DNA of 64,000 nt from Granulicella arctica (GTDB taxonomy: Bacteria; Acidobacteriota; Terriglobia; Terriglobales; Acidobacteriaceae): contig NZ_JAGTUT010000001.1 of NCBI RefSeq assembly GCF_025685605.1, positions 1,488,001-1,552,000 on the forward strand, given 5' to 3'. The notes under the pieces are model-generated. The model saw nothing but the letters and a program-made list of their open reading frames with translations. It had not been told where the DNA came from and did not search any database. Of the stretch, positions 52,050 through 60,347 are shown one piece after another. Made by a program: the position numbers and the translations under genes. Positions within the stretch are counted from its first letter, which is position 1, and each line of letters starts with the position of its first letter.

Positions 52050-53447
52050 GCTGCCCGCTCCAAGGTTTGTGTGGAAAGCTTGTCCGTGCCATTGCACGTT
52101 GACGTCTTTCCCTTCAGACATTCTGTTTACGACCAGAAGCACTGTGTGGCCATCCGGAGTATGGAAGGCTACATTAGGCAGGTCGCCATCAATCGGCTCC
52201 GTCGACGCGATTCGTACTGATCCCGGTGGTACAAACTTTGAGACCTGCGCGATGGCGTAATAGGCGATGTTGCGCTGCACAGCATCTGCATCAAGCGTGA
52301 TTGCGCCTTGGCAAACCGGGCAGCCTCCTGAAGTTGTGTGCGGCCCAAAGGTCGGATCGGCAGCGAGGTTCCAGAGGAGGACGTTGCGGCTCCAGTTGCG
52401 CATAGCTCCGATAACAACCCGGTCGACTGGATGCGAGATCGGTTGCGCAATGCCCTCATGCTTCTCTTCGATGACCATCTGTTCAGTGAAATAGAGGTTC
52501 TTTTGCTTGAATGCGTCATGCACCTGGGTCATGGCGTCTATCTTGCCACCGTAGAGATGAAAACCTGAGCCATCGACAAACTTGCTGGCGACAGGATCGT
52601 TGAGGATAGCGAGCGGATAGTCCGGCCGATCACAGTTGTGATCGTAGAGGATGATCTTCGTCTGGAGGTTGTTCTTCGCAAGCGCGGGACCCAGGGTTTT
52701 GATGAAGGTCGCCTGCTCCTCTGGCTGCATGACCATACTGGGCGTGTTCTTGGGGTTTAGCGGCTCATTCTGTGTGGTGATCGCGTCGATCCGAATGCCG
52801 TGCCGCTGCATCGCCTCAAGATAAAGAACAAAATACTGAGCATAGACCGGATAGAACTCAGGTCGAAGGGCACCACCCTTGGCTGCTTCAACGGTCTTCA
52901 TCCACGATGGCGCCGTCCATGGCGAGGCAAGGATCTTGATCTTCGGTGAGATCGTAAGGATCTCCTGGAGAACAGGGATGACGTCCGCCTCATCCTGCTT
53001 AACGCTAAATTGCTTTAGCTCGGGATCACGCTGGCCGGGGGGCATGTCGTCGTAGGTAAAAACGTGGTCGTTCATGTCCGAGGCACCGATACTGACACGA
53101 AGGTAGCTCACGTCGATGGATTTGGGATCATGCCCAAAGAGTTCAACCAGAAGAGCATGCCGCTGTGTTGGGCTCATCTTCATCAGGAGTTGAGCGCTCC
53201 CGCCGGTAAGGGCAAAGCCAAACCCGTCTATAGTCTGACTGCGATCGTTATCGTCGATCATGATGTCCGCAGGTTTGTCACGACCATGTTTAAGAAGTAC
53301 GAGGGAGTCCGGCTGCTTTGCCACCAGAGACGATCGGTCCGCCGTTGTCAGCCATTCCGTCACAGATTGCCTGCGTTCTGCGTGGGCAGCTACGGGCAGG
53401 AGGCATATCAGGCACAGCAGAAATCCTCGAGGAATGATCGGACGCAT
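52029..53447 (-). CDS. Secreted GH30 glycosidase (glucosylceramidase/endo-glucanase-like)
   Basis: 472 residues with signal peptide MRPIIPRGFLLCLICLLPVAAHA. The TIM barrel (about 60-390) has the GH30 landmarks: QTIDGFGFALTGGSA, acid/base E228 in TTQNEPLNP and nucleophile E322 in LYFTEQMVIEEKHEG, then a C-terminal beta-sandwich (390-472). FGFALTGGSA and WTAPSWMKT are typical of subfamilies acting on beta-glucosides, including beta-1,6-glucan and glucosylceramide, so fungal cell-wall glucan is a plausible target. It is divergent from receptor 3 with a 363-nt region between. Confidence 0.9.
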   Translation of the reverse strand: MRPIIPRGFLLCLICLLPVAAHAERRQSVTEWLTTADRSSLVAKQPDSLVLLKHGRDKPADIMIDDNDRSQTIDGFGFALTGGSAQLLMKMSPTQRHALLVELFGHDPKSIDVSYLRVSIGASDMNDHVFTYDDMPPGQRDPELKQFSVKQDEADVIPVLQEILTISPKIKILASPWTAPSWMKTVEAAKGGALRPEFYPVYAQYFVLYLEAMQRHGIRIDAITTQNEPLNPKNTPSMVMQPEEQATFIKTLGPALAKNNLQTKIILYDHNCDRPDYPLAILNDPVASKFVDGSGFHLYGGKIDAMTQVHDAFKQKNLYFTEQMVIEEKHEGIAQPISHPVDRVVIGAMRNWSRNVLLWNLAADPTFGPHTTSGGCPVCQGAITLDADAVQRNIAYYAIAQVSKFVPPGSVRIASTEPIDGDLPNVAFHTPDGHTVLLVVNRMSEGKDVNVQWHGQAFHTNLGAGSVATFVW

Positions 53448-53810
53448 TCGTCCTCCTTGGACAGATAGTGAGCGCGTTATGTTCTGGATGAAAGGCGTGC
53501 TGCTCCCCGTGACGGCAGGCAGGATAGCGATCAGATAGGAACCCGCAACGTGAATTAAGCACTTTGTTCCTATGCGATGTCAAACCGGCATTCCCGACGA
53601 CCCATGATCTAGACAAACCTTTGTTTAGTGGATATGGAACGAATTGTGAGTATTTCTGTGGTATCTCGATTAGTGCTTGACAGGTGTTCCAGCGCTCGGG
53701 TTAGATTGTCACGCATCACCAAAGACAAACGTGTGTCCTAAGAAGGAAGTTGGATTTCCTCACGAAAGACTAAAGAAGCGTTGTCAAGCAGCACCTTAGG
53801 GAGGATTTTT
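53448..53810. other. Intergenic region between GH30 and receptor 3 genes
   Basis: 363 bases separating divergent genes. A sigma-70-like promoter for receptor 3 is listed at 53677; no small gene or RNA was recognised. Confidence 0.55.
53677..53706 (+). promoter_or_regulatory. Promoter of the receptor 3 locus
   Basis: TTGACA (53677-53682), 18-nt spacer, TTAGAT (53701-53706). This leaves a leader of about 100 nt before the ATG at 53811. Confidence 0.5.
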
Positions 53811-56800
53811 ATGGGACGCAGGTCTCTCAGTTTTGCACTAGGATTGGTCTGCCTTCTGGCAACGCCAGCGGCATACACCCAAAGTACTAACTCCGGCGAC
53901 ATCCGGGGTACCGTCACAGACAGTACCGGCGCTCTTATGCCCGATGTGACCGTCACCATCGTCAACAAGGACACCGGCGTCAGCAAGGAGCTGACGACGA
54001 ACAAGGACGGCCTTTTCGACAGCTCATCAATTGTCGTAGGCACCTATCAACTTACCTTTGCGAAAGACGGCTTTACCAAGTTTGAGCGCTCGTCGATCAG
54101 CGTTCAGGTCGGCGTGATGACTATCAATGCCTCGTTGAAGGTTGGGTCTGTTGATTCGTCCATCGTAGTCAATACGGACGCCACGCTGCTCCGGACTGAG
54201 AATGCCGAGCAGTCGACTACCTTTGAAGCGAAGGCCATGGCGCAGTTGCCCAACGTCGGGCAGGATTGGGAGAACTTCACGATTCTGCTCCCCGGCTCCT
54301 CAGGCACCGCCAAGGGTTCGCAAGGCGCAGCTAACCCCGGCCAGGAGGTCTCCGTCAACGGCAACCTTCCGTACAGCAATATTCTTGCCGATGGTGCCTC
54401 AACAACGCTCTCACATAGCGCGAACGCAAATCCCGCAACCTTCGAAACCGTTGGCGAGCTGCAGGTGACCACATCCGCCTTCTCCGCCCAGTACGGCATA
54501 GGCGGCGTCGTGTTCAACCAGATCAGCAAGGGCGGTACGAGCAGCTTCCACGGCTCCGCTTACGACTACTTACAGAATGACGCTTTGAACGCGGCTCAAT
54601 TTGGGTTCCAGAGCACGCCGAAGATTCCCTTTCTTCGCTATAACAACTTTGGCGGTTCGATCGGCGGTCCGATCCTGAAGAAGAAGATGTTCTTCTACTT
54701 CAACTACGACCAGACGGTTAATCATGGATCAGCCAGCAATTCAACGAACACGGTTCCCACTGAAGCGGTCAAGGGTGGTGACTTCACCGGTCAACCCACA
54801 ATCTTCGACCCTACAACGCAGACGATTGCGCACGATGCGAAAGGAAATCCTTATCCGGTGAGGAAGTCGTTCGCTAGTGAGTATGGAAACAACGCTGTTC
54901 CTACCGCGCTGTTCGACAAGGTTGCAACCAAATTCCAAAACTTCTACCCGACGCCCACAAGCCACATTGCTGGCGGCAAGTTCGTTCCAGGAACGGTGAA
55001 TTCAGTTGGTCTGCTGCAAAATAACTTCTTCTCGAGCAATCCCCAGTCAACTCCCTACCGCAAGTACTTCGGGCGGTTGGACTACGACCTGAACGAACAT
55101 AACCGGATTACGACGTCGGTCACACAGGCCGATACCCCTGTCGTTTATCCGAACTCAGTTACCGCCTGCCCGGTTGGCTGCCAGTCTGGTGACGTCGATA
55201 ACTACAACGCACAGGTTACCGACGTTTGGAGCATCAGCGACCGGACCATCAATGAAGTGCGGTTGGGATACACCTGGCAAGGCAGCTTCTATGGCGATCT
55301 TGCACTCGGCAAGGGTTACGCCGCACAGCTCGGTTGGCAGTTTGCCAAGGCTGATGACTTACCGGCGATTCAGTTCGGCGCTCCTTATCCCTACGCGTGG
55401 GTTCAGCCAAGCACAAACGCTGTCTACAAAGAGCATGTGTTCGATCCCTCGGATGTTATGACGATGATCCGCGGTAAGCACGTGCTCCACTTCGGCGGTG
55501 AGTTCCTGCTGTATCAGGACAACTCCACTGCTTGGGGAAACACCAACGCTGGCACCATGAACTTTTCAGGACAATACACGCAACAATGGAAGGTCGATTC
55601 CGGCACAGGTATCGCATCGCCTGATTCGACCACGGGCTTGAACTATGCTGACTTCCTTCTTGGTCAGGCACAGTCGTGGAATGCAAACGTCTCTCCTGAG
55701 TATGGAGCTCGCCTGAAGAGCCCACAGGTTTTTGTCCAGGATGACTATAAGATTCGTCCGAACCTAACCCTCAACGTCGGCCTTCGTTACCAGATACGGC
55801 ATGGCTGGAGTGAAACTCACGGGAACATCGCGGCGTTCGACCCGACGGTCGCGAATGCAGGCACAGGCACACTCGGCGCTTACTGGTTTGCGAGCACCCA
55901 TGCAAATGGTCGCAACAACTTGCAAGCGGACTCCTACAACACTTTCCTGCCGCGCGTAGGATTCGCCTGGCAGCCGGATGCAACCACAACCTTCCGTGGC
56001 GGCTTTGGTATCTATGCCTATAACCTGAGCCTTGACACCTACGGCGGTGGCATGGGCGGATCCTTCAGCTCGACCGGGAGCCTTGCTGACCAGTCGAACG
56101 GCATCAATTCCGTTGTTAAGCTGGATAGCACGGGTTCGAATCTGCCCTTTACCGCATCATCGACCAATCCAGCGCGCTTCAACGGTCAGGGCGCAACCTA
56201 CAACGAATACCACACGCCAACACCGCAGATTTATCAATGGAACTTTGCGATGCAGCACGAGTTGGGAACGAACATGGTGGCCGAAGTGGCCTATGTTGCC
56301 AGCCACGGCCTGAATCTAAACTTCCCCACTGATCTGAATCAGGTGCCTGAGAATCTGCTATCGCCGAATGATAGCCCGACGAGTCGGCCTTATCCGGGAT
56401 ATCAAGGCATTGGAGGAAGCACGAACAATGCAATCTCCAACTACAACTCACTCCAAGTCTCGCTCTCGCGGCGGCTTGCAGCAGGTCTTAGCTTCAACGC
56501 TAACTACACATGGTCTCACTTTCTCGACGACCAGGACTCCTCAAGCTGGGGTAGCCGGGCGGGTGATCAAAACTATCAGCGCGCCAATAATCCCAACGCC
56601 AACTACAGCAACTCCAACTTCGATGTGCGCAATGCCTTCAAGAACAACGTTGTCTATGACCTTCCGTTCGGCGTTGGTCGGCACTTCCTAAACAGGAACC
56701 GCCTCTTGGACGAGGCAATCGGAGGCTGGCAGATCTCGGAGACGGGCGTTCTGTCCACAGGAAATCCGTTCACCGTCACCGTAGATAACCTTAGCTACTC

Positions 56801-57194
56801 ACAGGCAGGAAGCGAGTTCCCGAATGCGACCGGGATTAGCACACGCCCCTTGGGTGGTCGCAATATCAAGGAGTGGTATAACCCAGCAGCGTTCTCGCAG
56901 CCGCAGAACGGCACCTTTGGCAACGTTCGCAGAAACAGCTTGTACGGGCCTGGGCTCAACCTCTTCAATCTTTCGGCAGGGAAAAAGTTCACGATCTACG
57001 AGCAGGTCAAACTGCAGATCAGAGCAGATGCTACTAACGCCTTCAACCATCCCAGCTTTGGTGTGCCGCAGCAAAGTCTTTCAAAGGGTACGCCCGGCGT
57101 AGCGTTCAACGAGAACTACTTCAACGGTAATCAAATCACCTCGACAACTGTAGGCGGTCGCACCATGCAGCTTGGTGCTCGCCTGGAGTTCTAA
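53811..57194 (+). CDS. Oar-type TonB-dependent receptor 3
   Basis: 1,127 residues from ATG 53811, with AGGGAGG upstream; the frame extends 10 codons further without a ribosome site. Signal peptide MGRRSLSFALGLVCLLATPAA. The carboxypeptidase-regulatory-like domain (IRGTVTDSTGALMPDVTVTI, about 25-110), a plug (MAQLPNVGQDWENFTILLPG) and a barrel ending TMQLGARLEF follow. Plug and barrel differ clearly from receptors 1 and 2. A perfect terminator follows, yet TPR, ASPIC/UnbV and GH3 genes come next on the same strand, a grouping suggesting glycan capture. Confidence 0.9.
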   Translation: MGRRSLSFALGLVCLLATPAAYTQSTNSGDIRGTVTDSTGALMPDVTVTIVNKDTGVSKELTTNKDGLFDSSSIVVGTYQLTFAKDGFTKFERSSISVQVGVMTINASLKVGSVDSSIVVNTDATLLRTENAEQSTTFEAKAMAQLPNVGQDWENFTILLPGSSGTAKGSQGAANPGQEVSVNGNLPYSNILADGASTTLSHSANANPATFETVGELQVTTSAFSAQYGIGGVVFNQISKGGTSSFHGSAYDYLQNDALNAAQFGFQSTPKIPFLRYNNFGGSIGGPILKKKMFFYFNYDQTVNHGSASNSTNTVPTEAVKGGDFTGQPTIFDPTTQTIAHDAKGNPYPVRKSFASEYGNNAVPTALFDKVATKFQNFYPTPTSHIAGGKFVPGTVNSVGLLQNNFFSSNPQSTPYRKYFGRLDYDLNEHNRITTSVTQADTPVVYPNSVTACPVGCQSGDVDNYNAQVTDVWSISDRTINEVRLGYTWQGSFYGDLALGKGYAAQLGWQFAKADDLPAIQFGAPYPYAWVQPSTNAVYKEHVFDPSDVMTMIRGKHVLHFGGEFLLYQDNSTAWGNTNAGTMNFSGQYTQQWKVDSGTGIASPDSTTGLNYADFLLGQAQSWNANVSPEYGARLKSPQVFVQDDYKIRPNLTLNVGLRYQIRHGWSETHGNIAAFDPTVANAGTGTLGAYWFASTHANGRNNLQADSYNTFLPRVGFAWQPDATTTFRGGFGIYAYNLSLDTYGGGMGGSFSSTGSLADQSNGINSVVKLDSTGSNLPFTASSTNPARFNGQGATYNEYHTPTPQIYQWNFAMQHELGTNMVAEVAYVASHGLNLNFPTDLNQVPENLLSPNDSPTSRPYPGYQGIGGSTNNAISNYNSLQVSLSRRLAAGLSFNANYTWSHFLDDQDSSSWGSRAGDQNYQRANNPNANYSNSNFDVRNAFKNNVVYDLPFGVGRHFLNRNRLLDEAIGGWQISETGVLSTGNPFTVTVDNLSYSQAGSEFPNATGISTRPLGGRNIKEWYNPAAFSQPQNGTFGNVRRNSLYGPGLNLFNLSAGKKFTIYEQVKLQIRADATNAFNHPSFGVPQQSLSKGTPGVAFNENYFNGNQITSTTVGGRTMQLGARLEF

Positions 57195-57213
57195 TTACCA
57201 ACTCGATCAACCT

Positions 57214-57244
57214 AAAGGGGATGGTGCACCTCACCATCCCCTTT
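57214..57244 (+). terminator. Perfect 13-bp terminator stem after receptor 3
   Basis: AAAGGGGATGGTG and CACCATCCCCTTT pair perfectly around a 5-nt loop, 20 nt past the receptor stop. It separates the abundant receptor mRNA from the genes behind it, perhaps with partial read-through. Confidence 0.8.
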
Positions 57245-57289
57245 GCTTTGCTGCCATACTTATCTCTAACCCGATATCATTTGCTTGCT

Positions 57290-58474
57290 ATGCGCCTGAA
57301 TCTCACCATAACGATCTTCCTGCTAGGCACCTTGACGGCGGCACCGGTCGATGCACAAGCCGGCCCGAGCCGGACTCAACAACTTGCCGCGCATCAAAGG
57401 CGGGCTCAGCAGGATCTGCAGGAACATCATCCCGATCAGGCGATCGAGGAGTTTCGCGCCATCGTCGCGCTCGACCCGAAGAATGCGGATGCTCGTGGAA
57501 ATCTTGGCGTGCTGCTCTTCTTCAAAGGTACCTACGCTGAGGCTATCCCCGAGTTGCGCGAGGCTCTTGCGATGAAGGCTGGTCTGTGGCGAATTCAATC
57601 GCTGCTTGGGCTTGCCGAGAGGCGTGTTGGCGACGACACCGCCGGTCGCGGAGACCTCGAAGCAGCGTTCCCGCATATGGAAGATCCGAAGATCAAGTTG
57701 GATGTAGGGCGCGAGTTGATTGATAGCTACTCTTCTACTGGGGAGTTGGATAAGGCTGCGGCGATTTCTTCCGTTCTATTGAAGACGGCACCGACCGACC
57801 CCGCACTTCTATACACGACCTATCGACTCTATGCAGACCTTGCGGGAGAGGCTATGCTCGACCTCTCACTTGCGGCTCCCGACTCCGCGCAGATGCACCA
57901 AGTCATGGCGCATGAACTGCAGCGCGCGCGCGATGACAAAGGTGCGCTGAACAACTATCGGCAGGCACTGGCGCTTGATCCGAACCTGCCCGGACTACAC
58001 TTTGAGATTGCTGAGGCGCTTCACGCTTCTTCGGAACCGGCGCTGCATGCCGAGGCCGAGCAGCAGTACCAGCTTGCGGCGACGGCTAATCCGCGCGATG
58101 TGAAAGCTATTCGGCGGCTTGGCGAGATTGCCGAAGAGAAGAACGACCAGAAGGCAGCAGAGGTTCTCTACCGGCGAGCTCTAGCCATACAGCCTGGGGA
58201 CGTTGATTCCTCCATCGGCCTTGCACATGTGCTGACCGACCAGAATCAGTCCGATGCGGCTCTTCCTTTGCTTGAGGGCGTTGTCGCTGCCGATCCGACG
58301 AATGTTCTCGCACACTATCGGCTTAGTGCCTTGTATCGACGGCTTAAACGACCCGATGATGCGAAGCGGGAGATCGCAGCCTATGAGAAGTACAAGGACC
58401 TGAAGGAGAAGCTTCGCAAGATCTATGCCGAGATGCGTGTAGATGACCCGCAGAATACTGGCAAGGAGCAGTAG
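57290..58474 (+). CDS. Exported TPR-repeat protein
   Basis: 394 residues from MRLNLTITIFLL at 57290, with a signal peptide ending PVDAQA. At least six tetratricopeptide-type repeats are spread over residues 35-380, e.g. DQAIEEFRAIVALDPKNADARGNLGVLLF, GALNNYRQALALDPNLPGL and KAAEVLYRRALAIQPGDVDSS. TPR arrays serve protein-protein contact. Here it is probably periplasmic and could hold together the receptor and the FG-GAP protein of the next gene, which begins 8 nt beyond its stop. Confidence 0.85.
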   Translation: MRLNLTITIFLLGTLTAAPVDAQAGPSRTQQLAAHQRRAQQDLQEHHPDQAIEEFRAIVALDPKNADARGNLGVLLFFKGTYAEAIPELREALAMKAGLWRIQSLLGLAERRVGDDTAGRGDLEAAFPHMEDPKIKLDVGRELIDSYSSTGELDKAAAISSVLLKTAPTDPALLYTTYRLYADLAGEAMLDLSLAAPDSAQMHQVMAHELQRARDDKGALNNYRQALALDPNLPGLHFEIAEALHASSEPALHAEAEQQYQLAATANPRDVKAIRRLGEIAEEKNDQKAAEVLYRRALAIQPGDVDSSIGLAHVLTDQNQSDAALPLLEGVVAADPTNVLAHYRLSALYRRLKRPDDAKREIAAYEKYKDLKEKLRKIYAEMRVDDPQNTGKEQ

Positions 58475-58481
58475 CGCCTGT

Positions 58482-60185
58482 ATGCGAATGCTCCTCACCA
58501 TCTGCTTGGCCGCTGGCCTTCGATCGATCGCGGCCGCGCAGAATACCGCCGTTCCGGAAAAGATTCCGGAACTTGTCGACATCACGGTATCAACAGGCAT
58601 TCACTTCGACCATCTTTCGAGTCCTGATCAGAAATTTATCGTGGAGTCGATGAGCGGCGGCGTTGCATTACTCGACTATGACCGCGATGGATGGCTCGAC
58701 ATCTACTTTACCAACGCACCGAATGTCGCGATGGCGCTCGCAGGCAAGAAGGCCCGCAGTGCACTCTTCCATAACAACCACGATGGAACCTTTACCGACG
58801 TCTCCGACAAGGCGGGCGTGACTTATCCCTGCTGGGCGATGGGGGCGGCGGTCGGCGACTATGACAACGATGGGTGGCCCGATCTCGCGGTAAGTTGCTT
58901 TGGCGGCGTGGTGCTCCTCCACAACAATCACGATGGAACGTTTACGGATGCGTCGAAGAGTTCCGGGCTCGCTAAAGACGCGGGCTGGGCGACGGGGTTG
59001 ACCTTTGGCGATTACGACGGCGACGGCTTCGTCGACCTGTTCGTGCCACACTATGTCGACCTGGATCTTACAAATCTGCCTACCTTCGGCTCGCTCAAGA
59101 CGTGTCAATATCACGAGATTGCGGTGCAATGCGGCCCACGGGGCTTGAAGGGCTCGCCGGATGCGCTTTACCACAATAACGGAGATGGAACGTTCACCGA
59201 GGTTGCTGTTGCCGCGGGCGTGAGCGACCCGAAGCATTTCTTTGGACTCGGTGCGGTGTGGTCAGACTTCGATGGCGACGGTAAGATCGACCTCCTCGTA
59301 GCCAACGATGGCGAGCCGAACTATCTCTACAAGAATCTTGGTGGTGGCCATTTCACCGAAATGGCTAACGAGGCAGGCGTAGCTCTTAGCGAGGATGGAC
59401 TAGAGCAGGCCAACATGGGTATAGCCCTCGGTGACTACGACCACTCAGGACGTCTCAGCGTAGCGATCTCGCATTTCAGCGATGAGTATGCCGTCCTCTA
59501 TCGGAACGACGGCAGCATGAACTTTACCGACGTCGCGCATACGGCAAAGGTCGCGAAGAGTACGACACCGTTCGTAGGGTGGGGCGACGCCTTTCTCGAT
59601 ACGAATAACCGGGGATGGCAGGATCTGCTTATTGCGAATGGCCACGTCTACCCCCAGGTGGATGATGCGAAGCTGGGGACGCGCTACCGTGAGCCGAAGC
59701 TGCTCTTCTGGAATGAACGCAACGGGAATTTTCGCGACGTAAGTGCACAGGCGGGTGCCGCGCTGCAGGAGCCACTGGTAAGTCGCGGGCTGGCGGTGGG
59801 CGATCTCTTCAATCGAGGCAGGCTGGACATAGTCGTTGAAAATCTTACCGGTGGTCCACAGATCCTCGAGGTAAAGAGCAATCCAGCAAATCACTGGGTG
59901 AGCTTTCAACTGGAGGGAGGTCCGTCGAATCGGCTCGCTCTAAATACGCGGATTTCTGTGACGACGGCAGCGCTACGCCAGACCGAAGAGGTGCGAAGCG
60001 GCGGTAGCTATCTGTCGCAAAACGACCTGCGACTTCACTTCGGAGTTGGCCCCGTCGCGAGCCTCCAGCAGGTCGATGTGCTGTGGCCGGATGGCAGGAA
60101 GCAGATGTTTTATGCAATCGCCGCGGATCGCTTTTACAAACTCAAAGAGGGCGGCGAACTGCAGGTGGATGTTGCAGCAAAATAG
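58482..60185 (+). CDS. Exported FG-GAP/VCBS and ASPIC/UnbV domain protein (CRTAC1-like)
   Basis: 567 residues from MRMLLTICLAAG at 58482 (a start at 58443 would overlap the TPR gene), with a signal peptide ending SIAAAQ. Residues about 60-430 form a beta-propeller of FG-GAP repeats with calcium-type loops (DYDRDGWLDIYFTN, DYDNDGWPDLAVS, DYDGDGFVDLFV, DFDGDGKIDLLVAND). The C-terminal ASPIC/UnbV module follows (RLALNTRISVTTAALRQTEEVRSGG, LHFGVGPVASLQQVDVLWPDG). No catalytic residues are known for this family; surface glycan binding is a reasonable guess. Immediately after the TPR gene. Confidence 0.87.
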   Translation: MRMLLTICLAAGLRSIAAAQNTAVPEKIPELVDITVSTGIHFDHLSSPDQKFIVESMSGGVALLDYDRDGWLDIYFTNAPNVAMALAGKKARSALFHNNHDGTFTDVSDKAGVTYPCWAMGAAVGDYDNDGWPDLAVSCFGGVVLLHNNHDGTFTDASKSSGLAKDAGWATGLTFGDYDGDGFVDLFVPHYVDLDLTNLPTFGSLKTCQYHEIAVQCGPRGLKGSPDALYHNNGDGTFTEVAVAAGVSDPKHFFGLGAVWSDFDGDGKIDLLVANDGEPNYLYKNLGGGHFTEMANEAGVALSEDGLEQANMGIALGDYDHSGRLSVAISHFSDEYAVLYRNDGSMNFTDVAHTAKVAKSTTPFVGWGDAFLDTNNRGWQDLLIANGHVYPQVDDAKLGTRYREPKLLFWNERNGNFRDVSAQAGAALQEPLVSRGLAVGDLFNRGRLDIVVENLTGGPQILEVKSNPANHWVSFQLEGGPSNRLALNTRISVTTAALRQTEEVRSGGSYLSQNDLRLHFGVGPVASLQQVDVLWPDGRKQMFYAIAADRFYKLKEGGELQVDVAAK

Positions 60186-60221
60186 CGTGCTATAGCAGCT
60201 ACAAAATTGCAACTAGACAGA

Positions 60222-60237
60222 AGATAATCGTTTATCT
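60222..60237. promoter_or_regulatory. LacI/GalR-type dyad upstream of GH3 gene
   Basis: AGATAATCGTTTATCT is a 16-bp imperfect-centre dyad (AGATAA/TTATCT) containing AANCGNTT, the core of many LacI/GalR-family operators. It lies 110 nt before the GH3 start. The LacI-type gene that begins at 63923, two genes downstream, is the likely partner. Confidence 0.5.
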
Positions 60238-60347
60238 AAACTTGCACAGACCGAAAAGCTCGCGAAAATCTGATTTGAAACAGACACTTTGCAGTTGTGC
60301 CTCGATCAGTCTCGGCGAACAACCTCATCGCCCAAGGATTTCTCTGT

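Noticed and set aside
58443..58481. Upstream start of the FG-GAP/ASPIC gene overlapping the TPR gene
   Set aside because: The ATG at 58482 gives a clean signal peptide and has AAGGAG upstream; the extra 13 residues would put a basic stretch before the signal sequence.
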